Shown here in pieces: positions 34,586 to 44,451 of a stretch of 64,000 nt of DNA. Numbering within the stretch: position 1 is the first letter of the stretch; each line of letters opens with the position of its first letter. Both the position numbers and the translations under genes were made by a program. Under the pieces are notes generated by a model, which was not told the DNA's origin, ran no database searches, and saw only the letters and a program-made list of their open reading frames with translations. The stretch spans positions 2,232,001-2,296,000 of the forward strand of contig NC_018017.1 of NCBI RefSeq assembly GCF_000243155.2, read 5' to 3'. The stretch is from Desulfitobacterium dehalogenans ATCC 51507 (lineage in GTDB: Bacteria; Bacillota; Desulfitobacteriia; Desulfitobacteriales; Desulfitobacteriaceae).

Positions 34586-35341
34586 TCATTTAAAGGCTTT
34601 TCTCATAATCTTTTCCACTGCTTGTACGGCAAGGGACTCATCCGGCAAAGTGTAGAGCGGACGCCCTTCCAAATCATGGGTTACGACCATAGGATCAAGG
34701 GGAATATCCCCAATCAATTGAAGACCAGTCTTATCAATTTCTTCAGACAAAGAATCCAGGCTTCCCTCTGTGGTTTTTGTCACCACCAAGTAGACCTCGT
34801 CCACTGCGGAACGCAGTCCTTTAATCAGTTCATGGACTCTTCCCGCAGAGCGAATTCCCCGTGCAGAAGAATCACTAATGACGAACATCATGTCGATACG
34901 GGGAATGGTTCTCCTGCTGATATGCTCAAGACCCGCCTCCGTATCCACTGTCACATAATCATAATTGTCCCCCAGTGTCTCGAGATACTTTCTGAGCAGG
35001 TCATTGGGATAGCAATAACAACCGGGACCCTGTGGCCCTCCCATAACCAGTAAATCAATATCTTGAGACTCAATAAGACTTTGTTGGAGTTTGTACTCCA
35101 CAAAAACATCCTTGGGCATTCCTGTTGGAATGGCTTTGGGGTTTTTCGTATCTTCGAGAAGTTCGGAAATCGTTGCTGTGACCTCGAGACCAAGAGCTTC
35201 ATTTAAGTTGGCATTGGGGTCTGCATCCACCGCTAGAATGGAGTTACTCTGCAATCCTTTGACCATTTGACGCAGTAAAAGAGCTGTAAAGGTTGTTTTA
35301 CCCACTCCGCCCTTACCTGCAACTGCAACATATTTTGTCAT
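34586..35341 (-). CDS. cooC: CooC/AcsF-type nickel-insertion ATPase (second copy in operon)
   Basis: The 251-residue MinD/NifH-like ATPase has a deviant Walker [16 protein letters not shown], switch region DADPNANL and a CYC motif ([10 protein letters not shown]) that binds the metal at the dimer interface in CooC. It matures the nickel sites of CODH or acetyl-CoA synthase, using ATP. Start ATG 35341 follows GGAGGGAAG. It lies between acsV and acsD. A second CooC at 42992 heads the operon; one may serve CODH and the other ACS (AcsF role). Which is which cannot be settled here. Confidence 0.9.
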   Translation of the reverse strand: MTKYVAVAGKGGVGKTTFTALLLRQMVKGLQSNSILAVDADPNANLNEALGLEVTATISELLEDTKNPKAIPTGMPKDVFVEYKLQQSLIESQDIDLLVMGGPQGPGCYCYPNDLLRKYLETLGDNYDYVTVDTEAGLEHISRRTIPRIDMMFVISDSSARGIRSAGRVHELIKGLRSAVDEVYLVVTKTTEGSLDSLSEEIDKTGLQLIGDIPLDPMVVTHDLEGRPLYTLPDESLAVQAVEKIMRKAFK

Positions 35342-35362
35342 GATTCTTCCCTCCAATGCTTC

Positions 35363-37279
35363 TTAAATTGTTCCTTCCACAGAAGGAAATAGAGATAAAT
35401 CAGTATGGGGTAAGAACAAGGCCGATACAAACTCGTCCATAAAGGTCGTCCCGATGGACAGTTCAATATAAGTCATCTTGCGTGCAAGATCAGAGGCCTC
35501 ATTCCAAGCCTTCTGTGAAAGTAAGGCAAGGCGTGCCCCTTTAACAGAAGAATTTCCTATGAACTCAAACTTTTCTTGAGGCAAGTCAGGAAGTAAGCCT
35601 ATTTCTACCGAATCATGAACATTGAGGTAATTACCGAATCCACCACCAATAACGATTCGATCGATCATATCAATTTCCAAAGCTACCGCTTGGAGTAATG
35701 AACGAATCCCGGCATAGATCGCTCCTTTAGCCCGAATGAGATTCTTCACATCATTTTCGGAAATGACTACATCCTTGTCTCCCCCTGCTTGATGGGCCCA
35801 TGCTAAAACAAACTCTTTATCATCCTCTGTGGCACGGATCCGAGCCGATTGAGAAGAGTGTTCCAATTGGAAATTCCCGGCACGATCAATAATTCCGGCC
35901 TTGCGCAGCTTGGCCAAGCAATCCACTAATCCTGAGCCACATATACCAACAGGCGCCATCTGTCCAACCACTTTCAGCTTGACATCAAGGGTTTCAGGAT
36001 CAATGTCCACTCGTTCAATTGCACCAGGCATAGCTCTCATGCCAAAAAGAATTCCTCCTCCTTCAAAACATGGCCCGGCAGAGCATGCACAAGAAACAAG
36101 CCAATCCTTATTCCCAAGCACGATCTCTCCGTTAGTTCCGATATCGATAAACAAAATGATCTCGTCGGAGTTGGCCATATCTGTGGCTAGGGCACCGGAA
36201 ACGATATCCCCTCCTACATAACTGGCCACCGAAGGATAGGTGTGAATAAGTGCATCGGGTAGAAGTCTAAGCCCTATTTCTTTTGCTAATACCTCAGGCG
36301 TTGCATTGACGGTGGGGATATAGGGTTCTAAGCGAATATAACGCGGATTGATGCCCAGGAAAAGCTGCGACATGGTCGTATTGCCTGCAATCACCGCACT
36401 GGCTATATCCTGGCCCGTAAGGCTTTGTCGCTTAAGCATCTCATCGATGAGTACATTGACAGTATCCACTACGGCCCTTTGAATTTCGGCCAGGCTCTCC
36501 TGACTCTCAACCGCATAGACAATTCTAGAAATGACATCATCCCCAAATTGGGCTTGCTTATTGTAGGATCCCTGCTTATCCACGATTTCGCCACTATCCA
36601 GGTTGACCAGGTAGACGACCACTGTTGTGGTACCCACATCGATTGCTAACCCATAGCATGGCCGGTCATTGGCAGGCTCCACATGGATCACCGTGTATCC
36701 TGACTCACAATCCGTTAAAGTAACGGATAGGTCCCAATGAGCTTGACGCAAAGTTTCTGGTAAGGTTTGCAATACAGATAAGGGAATCGTCAAAGGTTTA
36801 TCGGATTGAAGTACTCGCTTTAACTCAATGGACAAACGGGCCCAGTCGCTGGCATTATCCGTTAGGGTGGGTTCAGCGCAACGGATGTTAACCTTGCGAG
36901 CAAGAGGATGATACCCATAAGAAGCTAACAAATCTTTACTGGTTTCGTTGAGCAGCGCTGAATTGGCATTCTCAAGGAGAACCTGATGTGCTTGCAGGCG
37001 CGATTCCGGTGGGACTTCAACGGTAAGGTCTCCTTCAACGAAAGTGTGGCAGCTTAAGCGTACTCCACGGCTCAATTGTTCCGGAGATAGATTTCCCGTT
37101 CTTTCACTCTTGGCTTCACCAGATATCACAGTAACTTTACAGGCACCGCAGGTACCTTTGCCACCACAACTGGATTTTATAAAAATACCTGCCTGAGTAG
37201 CTGCCTTGAGCAGGGAGGTTCCTTGTTCCACCTCAATCACTCGATTATCTGGCATAAATGTAACTTGAAATTTTCCCAT
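35363..37279 (-). CDS. acsV: Corrinoid activation/reductive activator protein (RACo), 2Fe-2S and ASKHA domains
   Basis: The 638-residue protein has an N-terminal 2Fe-2S ferredoxin (SSCGGKGTCGACKV, then a later cysteine in SCHTF), a linker, and a C-terminal ASKHA-type ATPase core (AIDVGTTTVVVYLVNL, FIDIGTNGEIVLG, IGGGFGNYL). It uses ATP binding to lift the low-potential Co(II) of the corrinoid/iron-sulfur protein back to active Co(I). Start ATG is preceded by GGAGGGGGGAGG. It lies directly after acsC, its substrate, in the operon. Confidence 0.93.
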   Translation of the reverse strand: MGKFQVTFMPDNRVIEVEQGTSLLKAATQAGIFIKSSCGGKGTCGACKVTVISGEAKSERTGNLSPEQLSRGVRLSCHTFVEGDLTVEVPPESRLQAHQVLLENANSALLNETSKDLLASYGYHPLARKVNIRCAEPTLTDNASDWARLSIELKRVLQSDKPLTIPLSVLQTLPETLRQAHWDLSVTLTDCESGYTVIHVEPANDRPCYGLAIDVGTTTVVVYLVNLDSGEIVDKQGSYNKQAQFGDDVISRIVYAVESQESLAEIQRAVVDTVNVLIDEMLKRQSLTGQDIASAVIAGNTTMSQLFLGINPRYIRLEPYIPTVNATPEVLAKEIGLRLLPDALIHTYPSVASYVGGDIVSGALATDMANSDEIILFIDIGTNGEIVLGNKDWLVSCACSAGPCFEGGGILFGMRAMPGAIERVDIDPETLDVKLKVVGQMAPVGICGSGLVDCLAKLRKAGIIDRAGNFQLEHSSQSARIRATEDDKEFVLAWAHQAGGDKDVVISENDVKNLIRAKGAIYAGIRSLLQAVALEIDMIDRIVIGGGFGNYLNVHDSVEIGLLPDLPQEKFEFIGNSSVKGARLALLSQKAWNEASDLARKMTYIELSIGTTFMDEFVSALFLPHTDLSLFPSVEGTI

Positions 37280-37311
37280 GGTGTTCCTCCCCCCTCCTTG
37301 CCGTTGTATCT

Positions 37312-38634
37312 TTACATTGCCCGGGTAAAGGAAACAATACCGCTGGATTCACGAGGCCCAACGATGACTTTCCAGCCGGAAATTTCCTGTAATTTTCCAG
37401 AGATAACAGCTACATAGCCGGGAATAATCAAATTACGATGGTTTACTTTATCGGCTACACCGCTCTTCGCCAATACGTCGGCAATTTTTTCAGGCTCAAA
37501 CTTGCCGGCTGCATAGGCTGTAAGTACAGACGTGCCATCAGTATCAACAGGAAGAATATAGCTGGGAATCTTGCTGGCTTCTACTTCTCCCTCAACGCTG
37601 TAATAAGTTAATGAGAAATTCGTGGTAATATAAATGGGGGAATTCTCATTGACTTCACCCACTGTATGCAAGACAGGCTCCACTTGAATGGGCTTTTGCG
37701 GGTCTGTATACAGATTCTGACGAAGTGCCATCAGAGGCAGAATATGCGCCTTAGCCGATGCCTTCAAGACAATGGCACTGGCATATTTGGCCACATAAGT
37801 TGAGGCTTCGGTAATCTCAGCTAAAGGCTCCGCTTTGCTGGTGAAAGCGATAACGGGATAGCCAAAGGGTCTGAATTTCTTTTTAATCGCCAGACGGCGG
37901 CAATGAGTCAGGCTGGCAAGAGTTTGGCTCGGTGTTCTGGCACCCGGATCCAGGACAAACTCTTTATATCCAAGCTTTTGAGCTTTTTCCACTAAGTCGG
38001 CCAAGGCATCTAAGCCTTCAGCCTTGATAATAACAGGAACATTATGTTCTTTAGCTAAGTTGACAACCGCCTCATAATTGGCTTCGGTAGCCGAGCCTAT
38101 GAGGGGTTTGCGATCAGCAACTCCTGGCAAGGCCGCTTGAAGAGCATCCGCATTGTTACTTAAAAGAAGCAATGAACGCTCTGTTCCTGCAGCCACTTGA
38201 GCTACTGCTTTAGCAAATTGTTCCGGAGAGCCGGAGGCATCGACCACAGCTACTCCATCGATGGTGTAGTGAAGCCCCACCCGATCAAATTCCAAGCTCT
38301 TGATTTCATCAAGCTTAGCTTGAACTTCTTCAGCGGATAAAGTATCTGCAATCTCAATCAGCAATGTGGTAGGATGATAAAAAGTTTTATCATGACGGAA
38401 GAGAACCGTTTCATCTCCCATAACCGATCCGTTGCCGAATTTGATAGCCTTAATCGGTGGTGCCGATGCCGAATCCAAGGCTTCCCGAGCTTCGTCGGTG
38501 ACATAAGGGCAAGCATCTAAGGATCCTTTACCGGAAGCCAATGCCATCGCAAAGGCGAGACAGGTAGGCGTACCGCACTCACCGCAGTTCTTTTTGGGGA
38601 GTTGTTTATAAATTTCTAAGCCTGTTAAAGCCAT
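37312..38634 (-). CDS. acsC: Corrinoid/iron-sulfur protein large (gamma) subunit
   Basis: The 440-residue subunit begins with the 4Fe-4S domain (CGECGTPTCLAFAMAL and CPYV, about residues 17-43) that reduces the corrinoid. A TIM barrel and the C-terminal B12-binding region follow (NFSLTYYSVEGEVE, VNHRNLIIPGYVAVISG). It partners AcsD in carrying methyl groups from AcsE to AcsB. Start ATG with AAGGGG upstream. It lies 77 bases after acsB, with a strong hairpin in the gap. Length is typical for AcsC. Confidence 0.96.
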   Translation of the reverse strand: MALTGLEIYKQLPKKNCGECGTPTCLAFAMALASGKGSLDACPYVTDEAREALDSASAPPIKAIKFGNGSVMGDETVLFRHDKTFYHPTTLLIEIADTLSAEEVQAKLDEIKSLEFDRVGLHYTIDGVAVVDASGSPEQFAKAVAQVAAGTERSLLLLSNNADALQAALPGVADRKPLIGSATEANYEAVVNLAKEHNVPVIIKAEGLDALADLVEKAQKLGYKEFVLDPGARTPSQTLASLTHCRRLAIKKKFRPFGYPVIAFTSKAEPLAEITEASTYVAKYASAIVLKASAKAHILPLMALRQNLYTDPQKPIQVEPVLHTVGEVNENSPIYITTNFSLTYYSVEGEVEASKIPSYILPVDTDGTSVLTAYAAGKFEPEKIADVLAKSGVADKVNHRNLIIPGYVAVISGKLQEISGWKVIVGPRESSGIVSFTRAM

Positions 38635-38670
38635 AACAGTGACCCCTTTCCAAAATAACTTTTTCTTACC

Positions 38671-38697
38671 GGAGACAGAGCAGGATGCTCTGTCTCC
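38671..38697. repeat. Strong hairpin between acsB and acsC
   Basis: GGAGACAGAGCA and TGCTCTGTCTCC form a perfect 12-bp stem with a three-base loop. The T-run (TATTTTTT) follows on the plus strand only, so in the operon's own direction it lacks a U-tail. It may act as an mRNA-stabilising or processing hairpin that sets acsB against acsC levels, or it may stop antisense transcripts. Confidence 0.75.
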
Positions 38698-38711
38698 TAT
38701 TTTTTATCTTA

Positions 38712-40892
38712 TTACATTAATGGGTCTAGGCTGAAGCATGGGTGTCCATTTTCTTCGAGGAACGGAATGATCTCATCCACCGTCGTACCAACGGTCTCAT
38801 CCGCAATCTTATCGATAAAGTCTTCACCTAAACCTTCTTCCACCGAACGGGCAACGAAGTCTTCACGTAAGAAGTCCTTCAGCTCTTTGGGCATCCAGAC
38901 AATCCGCGCGATGCCGCCATCCGCCGGGATAAACTTCCTACTAATAAGATAGCTGCGTCCGATTCCCATAAACCCTGGTGTCTGCAAACCACCGCCAACC
39001 GTTCCGGCTAGTGTGGAGAAGGTCATGCCGCAAGGTGTCATGCCACTATGCTCACGGGTGGTGATCATCAAGCCATTGGCCTCGGGAACAATGGCCATAA
39101 TCGCCTCGAAGCAACCGCAGGATGTCATGGGGCGATCCATCAAGGTATAAAGATTGACCTCTTCAAGGGTATTATTGGAAGAAGGCCGCAAATAGTCATT
39201 AACACTCTGCCACATTCCCTTGACTTCATCAATAGCCAAACCCTTAGGAATAGGCTGGTTCGGACCGGTTGGGGTAATTTCGAAGGCTGCTTTGGCATCA
39301 AGCCAGCTGACAGCACCGCAGAGACCAACCCGTTCCGGACTGACGATACAGACATGGTTGGGAGCAAAGGACTGACAGAGGAGGCAAGAATAGAATTCTT
39401 CCACATTCTCGTCGGTCAGGCTCTTCAAGCGAGCATCCCGTGCACGATAACGCTCCCGGGCCTTGACAAGATTTTCCTCGACGGCCTGTTGATCCGTATA
39501 GATGGTAACCTGTACCCGGTCGACAATAGCCGGGAATTCCTGCTTGAATTTAGCGAGCAGCAATTCGCCGATATGCTTCATTAGGAAGCCTTTGGCCCGA
39601 GCATCCTTGGAAATACGCACCCAGCAAAGATCACGCTGAGCGACGTGCCAGACTCCTTCACCATAGTTGGTAAAGTAGTGAATTCGGCGTTCCAGAACCC
39701 CTTCAAAGTCCTCCTGCATTTTACGGCCATAGATATCCACCTTAATTCCCAGCGGTAGCCGACTTCCTTCCGGTACCGTATCGATCTCCGGTCCAATAAC
39801 GGTTACCTGACCGTCCACAACCTCATCGGCTCCAACCATGCTTACCAGCTCGAAGGCAGTGGTTCTGCCGCCGCCGAACTCCACATAGGTATCCCCTTTG
39901 CGGATGGTTTCCCCCTCAAAGGCAGGTCCGAAGTTGACCGGAATGGGAATCTCGATATTAGTCAGCTTAATTCCTCGTACTTCAAGTGCCAGAGGCACAA
40001 TCTTTTCATAATCAGGCTCGGAGAGATACCAGTCGGGAATCTGCATCTCTTCGCCTAACTCCTGGTCCGTCAGAACAGGGAAGCCCATGAAAATAGCTCC
40101 CATTTCAGCGGCCACTTTTACATCGTCCAGTTCACCGAGGTGGAGTACGAAAGCCCGTACCCGGCGATGCTGATAATCACGATGCTGCTCCCTTTGTCCG
40201 GCAGGAATACCGCCGAAGGCCAATCCTGCCCGGAAGGCATAGTTCACGGCATGAATAACCTGAGTGAAATTTCCTAAGGGGAAAGCAATATAATCTTCAC
40301 CGATCTTAACATTCTCTTCCAAAAGCTGCTCGATAATTTCATCGCACAGGAAGATCATGAAGCCTTTACCCATCAGGTTGTCGACAATTTTCTTCGCTGA
40401 CGGGGAGTCTTTTGCACGGCCTAAAATAACAGCAACACCGGGGATGGTCCAGTCCACCATTTTGATCCCATGCTTACGCACAATGGGGTCACCCAGGAAG
40501 CCGGTCCAGGGGGCTACTTTGGGCTCATCGTTGCGCAGATAGTGAAGAATTTCAATCACTTCCGCTGCATAGAGAACGGATTCACCCCAAAGGCGGGCGT
40601 TCTCAAAGGTTAATTCTGTTTTGACCTGATTCCGCAGGCGGTTAAGAATAGGTACAAGCTCACCCAGTGTGGTCACCTTTTCTCCGGAGAGACAGGTAAT
40701 AACCGGAAGGTGGTAAGCGGTGTCCGGATAGCCAACCGTCTGTTCGGGGCCATAGTCTTTAAGGGCACGATTCAAAAGAATCTCTGCATAACTCATGGCC
40801 GTAATCGTTCCATCGTAGGCTTTACGGAGTAATTTTTTGGGTTCTTTCGAGGGATCCTTGATCGCATCAGCGTAAATTTGCTCCATGGACAT
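38712..40892 (-). CDS. acsB: CO-methylating acetyl-CoA synthase, alpha subunit of CODH/ACS
   Basis: The 726-residue enzyme makes acetyl-CoA from CO, the methyl of the corrinoid protein and CoA. The A-cluster cysteines are visible in FYSCLLCQSFAPNH, RVGLCGAVSWLDAK and SCGCFEAI. The N-terminal domain that meets CODH is present (KVAPWTGFLGDPIVRKHG), so it is the full-length bacterial type rather than the short form. ATG 40892 has AAAGGAGG eight bases upstream; the GTG at 40898 is less likely. It directly follows acsA (18 bases). Confidence 0.97.
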   Translation of the reverse strand: MSMEQIYADAIKDPSKEPKKLLRKAYDGTITAMSYAEILLNRALKDYGPEQTVGYPDTAYHLPVITCLSGEKVTTLGELVPILNRLRNQVKTELTFENARLWGESVLYAAEVIEILHYLRNDEPKVAPWTGFLGDPIVRKHGIKMVDWTIPGVAVILGRAKDSPSAKKIVDNLMGKGFMIFLCDEIIEQLLEENVKIGEDYIAFPLGNFTQVIHAVNYAFRAGLAFGGIPAGQREQHRDYQHRRVRAFVLHLGELDDVKVAAEMGAIFMGFPVLTDQELGEEMQIPDWYLSEPDYEKIVPLALEVRGIKLTNIEIPIPVNFGPAFEGETIRKGDTYVEFGGGRTTAFELVSMVGADEVVDGQVTVIGPEIDTVPEGSRLPLGIKVDIYGRKMQEDFEGVLERRIHYFTNYGEGVWHVAQRDLCWVRISKDARAKGFLMKHIGELLLAKFKQEFPAIVDRVQVTIYTDQQAVEENLVKARERYRARDARLKSLTDENVEEFYSCLLCQSFAPNHVCIVSPERVGLCGAVSWLDAKAAFEITPTGPNQPIPKGLAIDEVKGMWQSVNDYLRPSSNNTLEEVNLYTLMDRPMTSCGCFEAIMAIVPEANGLMITTREHSGMTPCGMTFSTLAGTVGGGLQTPGFMGIGRSYLISRKFIPADGGIARIVWMPKELKDFLREDFVARSVEEGLGEDFIDKIADETVGTTVDEIIPFLEENGHPCFSLDPLM

Positions 40893-40910
40893 AATCACTT
40901 CCTCCTTTCC

Positions 40911-42929
40911 TTACCACCCTTGGGCAATGGCTGTATTGAATTTTTCAGCAGTTTGCTTATGAATTCTAAGTTTCCAGCTTCTATATTCAAGGGCATTTAA
41001 GAGTTTTTGTGCAGCAATCTTTTCATCCACTTCGAAGATGAAGTTGCCGCCAAAGACATCGTGAGCAATTTGGGTCGCAATTCCATAGATGAGATCGCTG
41101 CCTTCCAGATAAGGCATGGTGCCTACATGGGTAGGAATGCCCATAGAGACACAATATGAGCCGATAGCTACAGCCTTTTCATGCATTGCTTCGGGAGCAG
41201 ATGCAGCAAAAGGAACCTTAGGTGTATCAACACCCAGTTCTTTGGCCATAAGCTGAAGTAAATCCATACCACGGCTATTATCCACACAAGATCCAATGTG
41301 GAATACCAAGGGTAATTTAGTGGCTAATTGGGGATTGGCTTCTTCGAGTTGTCTGATAAAGCTCTTCAGGCCTTCCCCGGCATATTGGTCCACAGCTTCC
41401 GAATTCATTAAGCCCATCTTGGCAAAGGCCCCGGCGGAGCAGCCTGTAGCTACAACAAAGACGTCATTCTTCACCAGTTCTTTAAGAATGGCAACATGGG
41501 ACTCGTCCTGCTGACGCTTGAGGTTGTTACATCCGGCCATCTGAACAACACCCTTGATCTGTCCGCTCAGTATAGCATCCGTGAGGACTGAGAAGGGACG
41601 CTCAGGATTGATCTTGCCAAAAATATCGGTTAAGGCTTCAATGCTGAACCCGGCTACGAGAGAATTACGCTCACTGGAGAGAGAAATCTTTTTGGGATCT
41701 CTTCTCTTGTAAGCTTCAATAGCCGTTCTTACCAGCTTTTTAGCATCCTCCATCGCTGTCTCGGAATTAAAGGCTAAGTGCTGGGCACTCGGAATTTTCA
41801 TAATGGCCTCGGTGGTGATGATTTTGGTGTGATAGCAATCCGCCAACTGTTGAACAGATGGGTAAATACATTGAATATCAACGACCATGGCATCGAGAAC
41901 ACCGGTCAAAATAGCCATTTCCTGAGAAGCGGATGATGTGGCCAGATAGACCCCCTCACGCATGAGCAGCTCATTACCGGTACAACAGATACCGACAATA
42001 TTGACCCCTTCTGCTCCTACTTTTTGAGCTTCTGCCTTTAACTCACGGGCAGCCCCTACAACCATTTCAGAAAGGACGGGGTTATGGCCATGAACGGCGA
42101 TATTGACCATTTTCTCATCGATAACTCCCAGGTTCGCTTCGGAAACAATGGGTTCAGGAATTCCAAACAAGACGTCACTGAGATTGGTGCCGATATATTC
42201 CCCTACTAAGTCGGAGAGGGCACCTTTTAATCCGCCGAAAATTATATTTACAGGGTCAGCATCAACCCCTTGAGCAGTTTGCGCCATAAGTTCCGTTACC
42301 GTACCGTCGATGGAACGGGGCATGATATTGGTATTTCTAAACTTGTTGCGGCGCTGCTCAATTAAGAAGGAGTCAAGGAATGCTGCCGGACGATCTTTAT
42401 ATCTGCCGAAATCTTCATAAGCTAATTCGGCTACGTCACCAAGAATCTCCATATCATCTCTGTTTAACGTCTCTATTCCCAGTTTTTCGGCCAGTTTATG
42501 AAGTTTTTCCGGGGACTTAATTTCATAGTCTTTAGTCTTTCCTTCGGCGAGCTCATGCGCCGTGTGAAGTACATGCCTTGCGTGCTCGGAGTGAGACGCT
42601 GCTCCTCCTGCAATCATGCGGACAAGATTTCTTGATACTATGGTATAGGCGGTTGCACCGCAAATACCTTTGCTCGCCGGTCCATCATCTGCTTTAACCC
42701 GGCAGGGTCCGGCAAGACAAATACGACAGCAAATTCCTTTGTACCCGAAGCCACATTGGGGCTGCTGGGCGACAAAGCGATCAAATACTGTCTCAAGTTT
42801 GTTTTCCTGCGCAACCTTCATCATCTCGATGGTCCCTGGGTCTGTCGTGCGCAATGGATTTTTGGGTTCCACCACACGGGGCGCGTTGGAAGGCCGTGAG
42901 GTGTGCGTCAAGTCCCGATATCTTGGCAT
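40911..42929 (-). CDS. acsA: Anaerobic carbon-monoxide dehydrogenase catalytic subunit
   Basis: The 672-residue Ni-Fe-S enzyme interconverts CO2 and CO. The B/D cluster cysteines are CGFGYKGICCRICLAGPC (about residues 59-76), with C-cluster ligands in GICCTGNELL, GCNNLKRQQDESH, ATGCSAGAFAKMG and HIGSCVDNSRG. Its place directly before acsB marks it as the ACS-partner (AcsA) rather than a stand-alone CooS. Start ATG has GAGGAGG upstream. It needs nickel from CooC. The length fits bacterial CODHs. Confidence 0.96.
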   Translation of the reverse strand: MPRYRDLTHTSRPSNAPRVVEPKNPLRTTDPGTIEMMKVAQENKLETVFDRFVAQQPQCGFGYKGICCRICLAGPCRVKADDGPASKGICGATAYTIVSRNLVRMIAGGAASHSEHARHVLHTAHELAEGKTKDYEIKSPEKLHKLAEKLGIETLNRDDMEILGDVAELAYEDFGRYKDRPAAFLDSFLIEQRRNKFRNTNIMPRSIDGTVTELMAQTAQGVDADPVNIIFGGLKGALSDLVGEYIGTNLSDVLFGIPEPIVSEANLGVIDEKMVNIAVHGHNPVLSEMVVGAARELKAEAQKVGAEGVNIVGICCTGNELLMREGVYLATSSASQEMAILTGVLDAMVVDIQCIYPSVQQLADCYHTKIITTEAIMKIPSAQHLAFNSETAMEDAKKLVRTAIEAYKRRDPKKISLSSERNSLVAGFSIEALTDIFGKINPERPFSVLTDAILSGQIKGVVQMAGCNNLKRQQDESHVAILKELVKNDVFVVATGCSAGAFAKMGLMNSEAVDQYAGEGLKSFIRQLEEANPQLATKLPLVFHIGSCVDNSRGMDLLQLMAKELGVDTPKVPFAASAPEAMHEKAVAIGSYCVSMGIPTHVGTMPYLEGSDLIYGIATQIAHDVFGGNFIFEVDEKIAAQKLLNALEYRSWKLRIHKQTAEKFNTAIAQGW

Positions 42930-42991
42930 TGTTTAACCTCCTCTTTTTGACCTATAGATTTTTCCACCATGCAATTGTGCTCTCCTATGCT

Positions 42992-43759
42992 TTATGTATC
43001 TCTCCTCTCTATTAATTTTCTATAGATAGATTCTAATTGGGAACCTGGAGCACCCTTTGGAAAAGAAGGAGCATCTGTATGGACAGACATATCAAGCAGC
43101 TCTTCACTAAAAGGAATCAAACCGAGTAACTCATCTTCCGTGAATTGTGCTTTGAGAAAATCTTCGTCTTTGGTGGAGCGGATTTTGTTGCCAATCACAG
43201 CTACTTTCGGGATCCCCAGTTCTTGAGCAAGCTTCTGAATGACTCGAACAGTATGAGCACTTACCGTACTGGCTTCCGTTACGATGACTAAGACATCAAC
43301 TCCTTGGGCAGTTCCTCGTGTAAGCTGTTCGATGCCGGCACCCATATCTAAAATGACGGTATCCTGTTCAGAAAGAATCAAGGAATTGACCAAAGCATGC
43401 AAAAAGCTGTTCTCCTTGCAATAGCAGGCTGTACCTCCCCCTTTGACATTACCCATACGAAAAAATCGTATAGCACCCACTTGCACGGAGTAATCATCCA
43501 AAATATCATCCACCTGGGGATTCAAGGGATAAAAGGCACCGCTTCCGCCCATGCGTTGTTCGATGAGTTCTTTCATATCAACGATGGGACGTAACTGGTT
43601 CAAAACATCCTCCGAGATACCTAGAACTGTTCCTAAGCTTGCATCCGGATCAGCATCGACTGCCAGGACTCTCATTCCCCGTTCAGATAAGTAATAAGCC
43701 AAATTAGCTGCAAATGTCGTCTTGCCGACTCCACCTTTACCTGAAACTGCAATTTTCAT
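42992..43759 (-). CDS. cooC: CooC-type nickel-insertion ATPase (first gene of acs operon)
   Basis: The 255-residue ATPase has a Walker A motif [26 protein letters not shown] and a CYC metal motif (GGTACYCKENS). CooC proteins bind nickel at the dimer interface and load it into the CODH C-cluster. ATG 43759 has GGAG nine bases upstream. It lies 62 bases before acsA, so it probably serves CODH, with the second CooC at 34586 serving ACS; this split is inference. A 366-base AT-rich region without a gene, with a palindrome, lies upstream. Confidence 0.92.
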   Translation of the reverse strand: MKIAVSGKGGVGKTTFAANLAYYLSERGMRVLAVDADPDASLGTVLGISEDVLNQLRPIVDMKELIEQRMGGSGAFYPLNPQVDDILDDYSVQVGAIRFFRMGNVKGGGTACYCKENSFLHALVNSLILSEQDTVILDMGAGIEQLTRGTAQGVDVLVIVTEASTVSAHTVRVIQKLAQELGIPKVAVIGNKIRSTKDEDFLKAQFTEDELLGLIPFSEELLDMSVHTDAPSFPKGAPGSQLESIYRKLIERRDT

Positions 43760-43826
43760 CGACTTCATCTCCTATTTCATCTCAAACTGTGTATAATTTC
43801 ACAATAATTTTTTCTTCTACATATTC

Positions 43827-43876
43827 ACACTATATGATCATTGTCGATTTTCTTATGACAAAACAATGTATAGTGT
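43827..43876. promoter_or_regulatory. Palindrome upstream of the acs operon, candidate operator
   Basis: ACACTATA (43827-43834) and CATTGT (43839-43844) are mirrored by ACAATG (43863-43868) and TATAGTGT (43869-43876), a four-base bulge apart. It lies about 70-115 bases before the first cooC start, in an AT-rich gap. It could be a regulator site or a transcript hairpin. Confidence 0.45.
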
Positions 43877-44059
43877 ATTCTTCATAATTTACTGAATTCC
43901 TTCAAAAATTCAGAAAATTTTATTAAATGAACTAGTTATTTTTTTACCAAATAGTTTTAAATTGTGAAATAAAGTTTTAATTATAGTATTCCCTATATTT
44001 CCAGTAACTCCTTCTAAAATATGAGTACAATTAAAATTTAAATCTTCAGAATAATGCAC

Positions 44060-44098
44060 AAAAAGCCTCAGCCCCGTATGACAGGGTTGAGACTTTTT
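44060..44098. terminator. Intrinsic terminator after the 63-residue gene
   Basis: AAAAAG.CTCA.CCC pairs with GGG.TGAG.CTTTTT around a nine-base loop, with T/A tails on both sides. It lies about 35 bases after the small minus-strand gene. Confidence 0.8.
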
Positions 44099-44133
44099 AT
44101 CTGTCCACTAAAGTTAAGAATCAAGACAATGAA

Positions 44134-44325
44134 TCAAGGATTTTCCGATGGCCCCCGTTGCTGCTCCGGTTCTAAAATATTAGTTACCCATTCAATATCA
44201 TCTAAAGATGTCAAAAGCATATCTTCATCGGAAAAATCGCCAAGTTGTGCAGATTCAAGGGGTTCACCAGGTCTTAGTGTCGGATATTGAACCTTGAAAA
44301 ACAATCGGCGTGGGATTTTAAACAT
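44134..44325 (-). CDS. Small unknown acidic protein, 63 residues
   Basis: A 63-residue frame with a strong ribosome site (GGAGGTG, seven bases before ATG) and its own terminator, so it is probably real. The protein starts basic (MFKIPRRLFFKVQY) and becomes acidic (DFSDEDMLLTSLDDIEW). No membrane segment, no motif I recognise. It stands alone between the acs operon and the DegV gene. Function unknown. Confidence 0.6.
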   Translation of the reverse strand: MFKIPRRLFFKVQYPTLRPGEPLESAQLGDFSDEDMLLTSLDDIEWVTNILEPEQQRGPSENP

Positions 44326-44451
44326 GGGCTAACACCTCCACAAAAGGCTCTGCCTCTATCATCCCACTATTTATCTTGCCTATACTTCACTTAAAGTATT
44401 AAAAATATACTGTCAATTCCTTCTCGGACTAAATAACTTCATCCTTTACTG

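Noticed and set aside
39048-39584. A 178-residue plus-strand frame opposite acsB
   Set aside because: A long open frame on the opposite strand of a well-supported gene; no ribosome site, and the composition mirrors the acsB codons.
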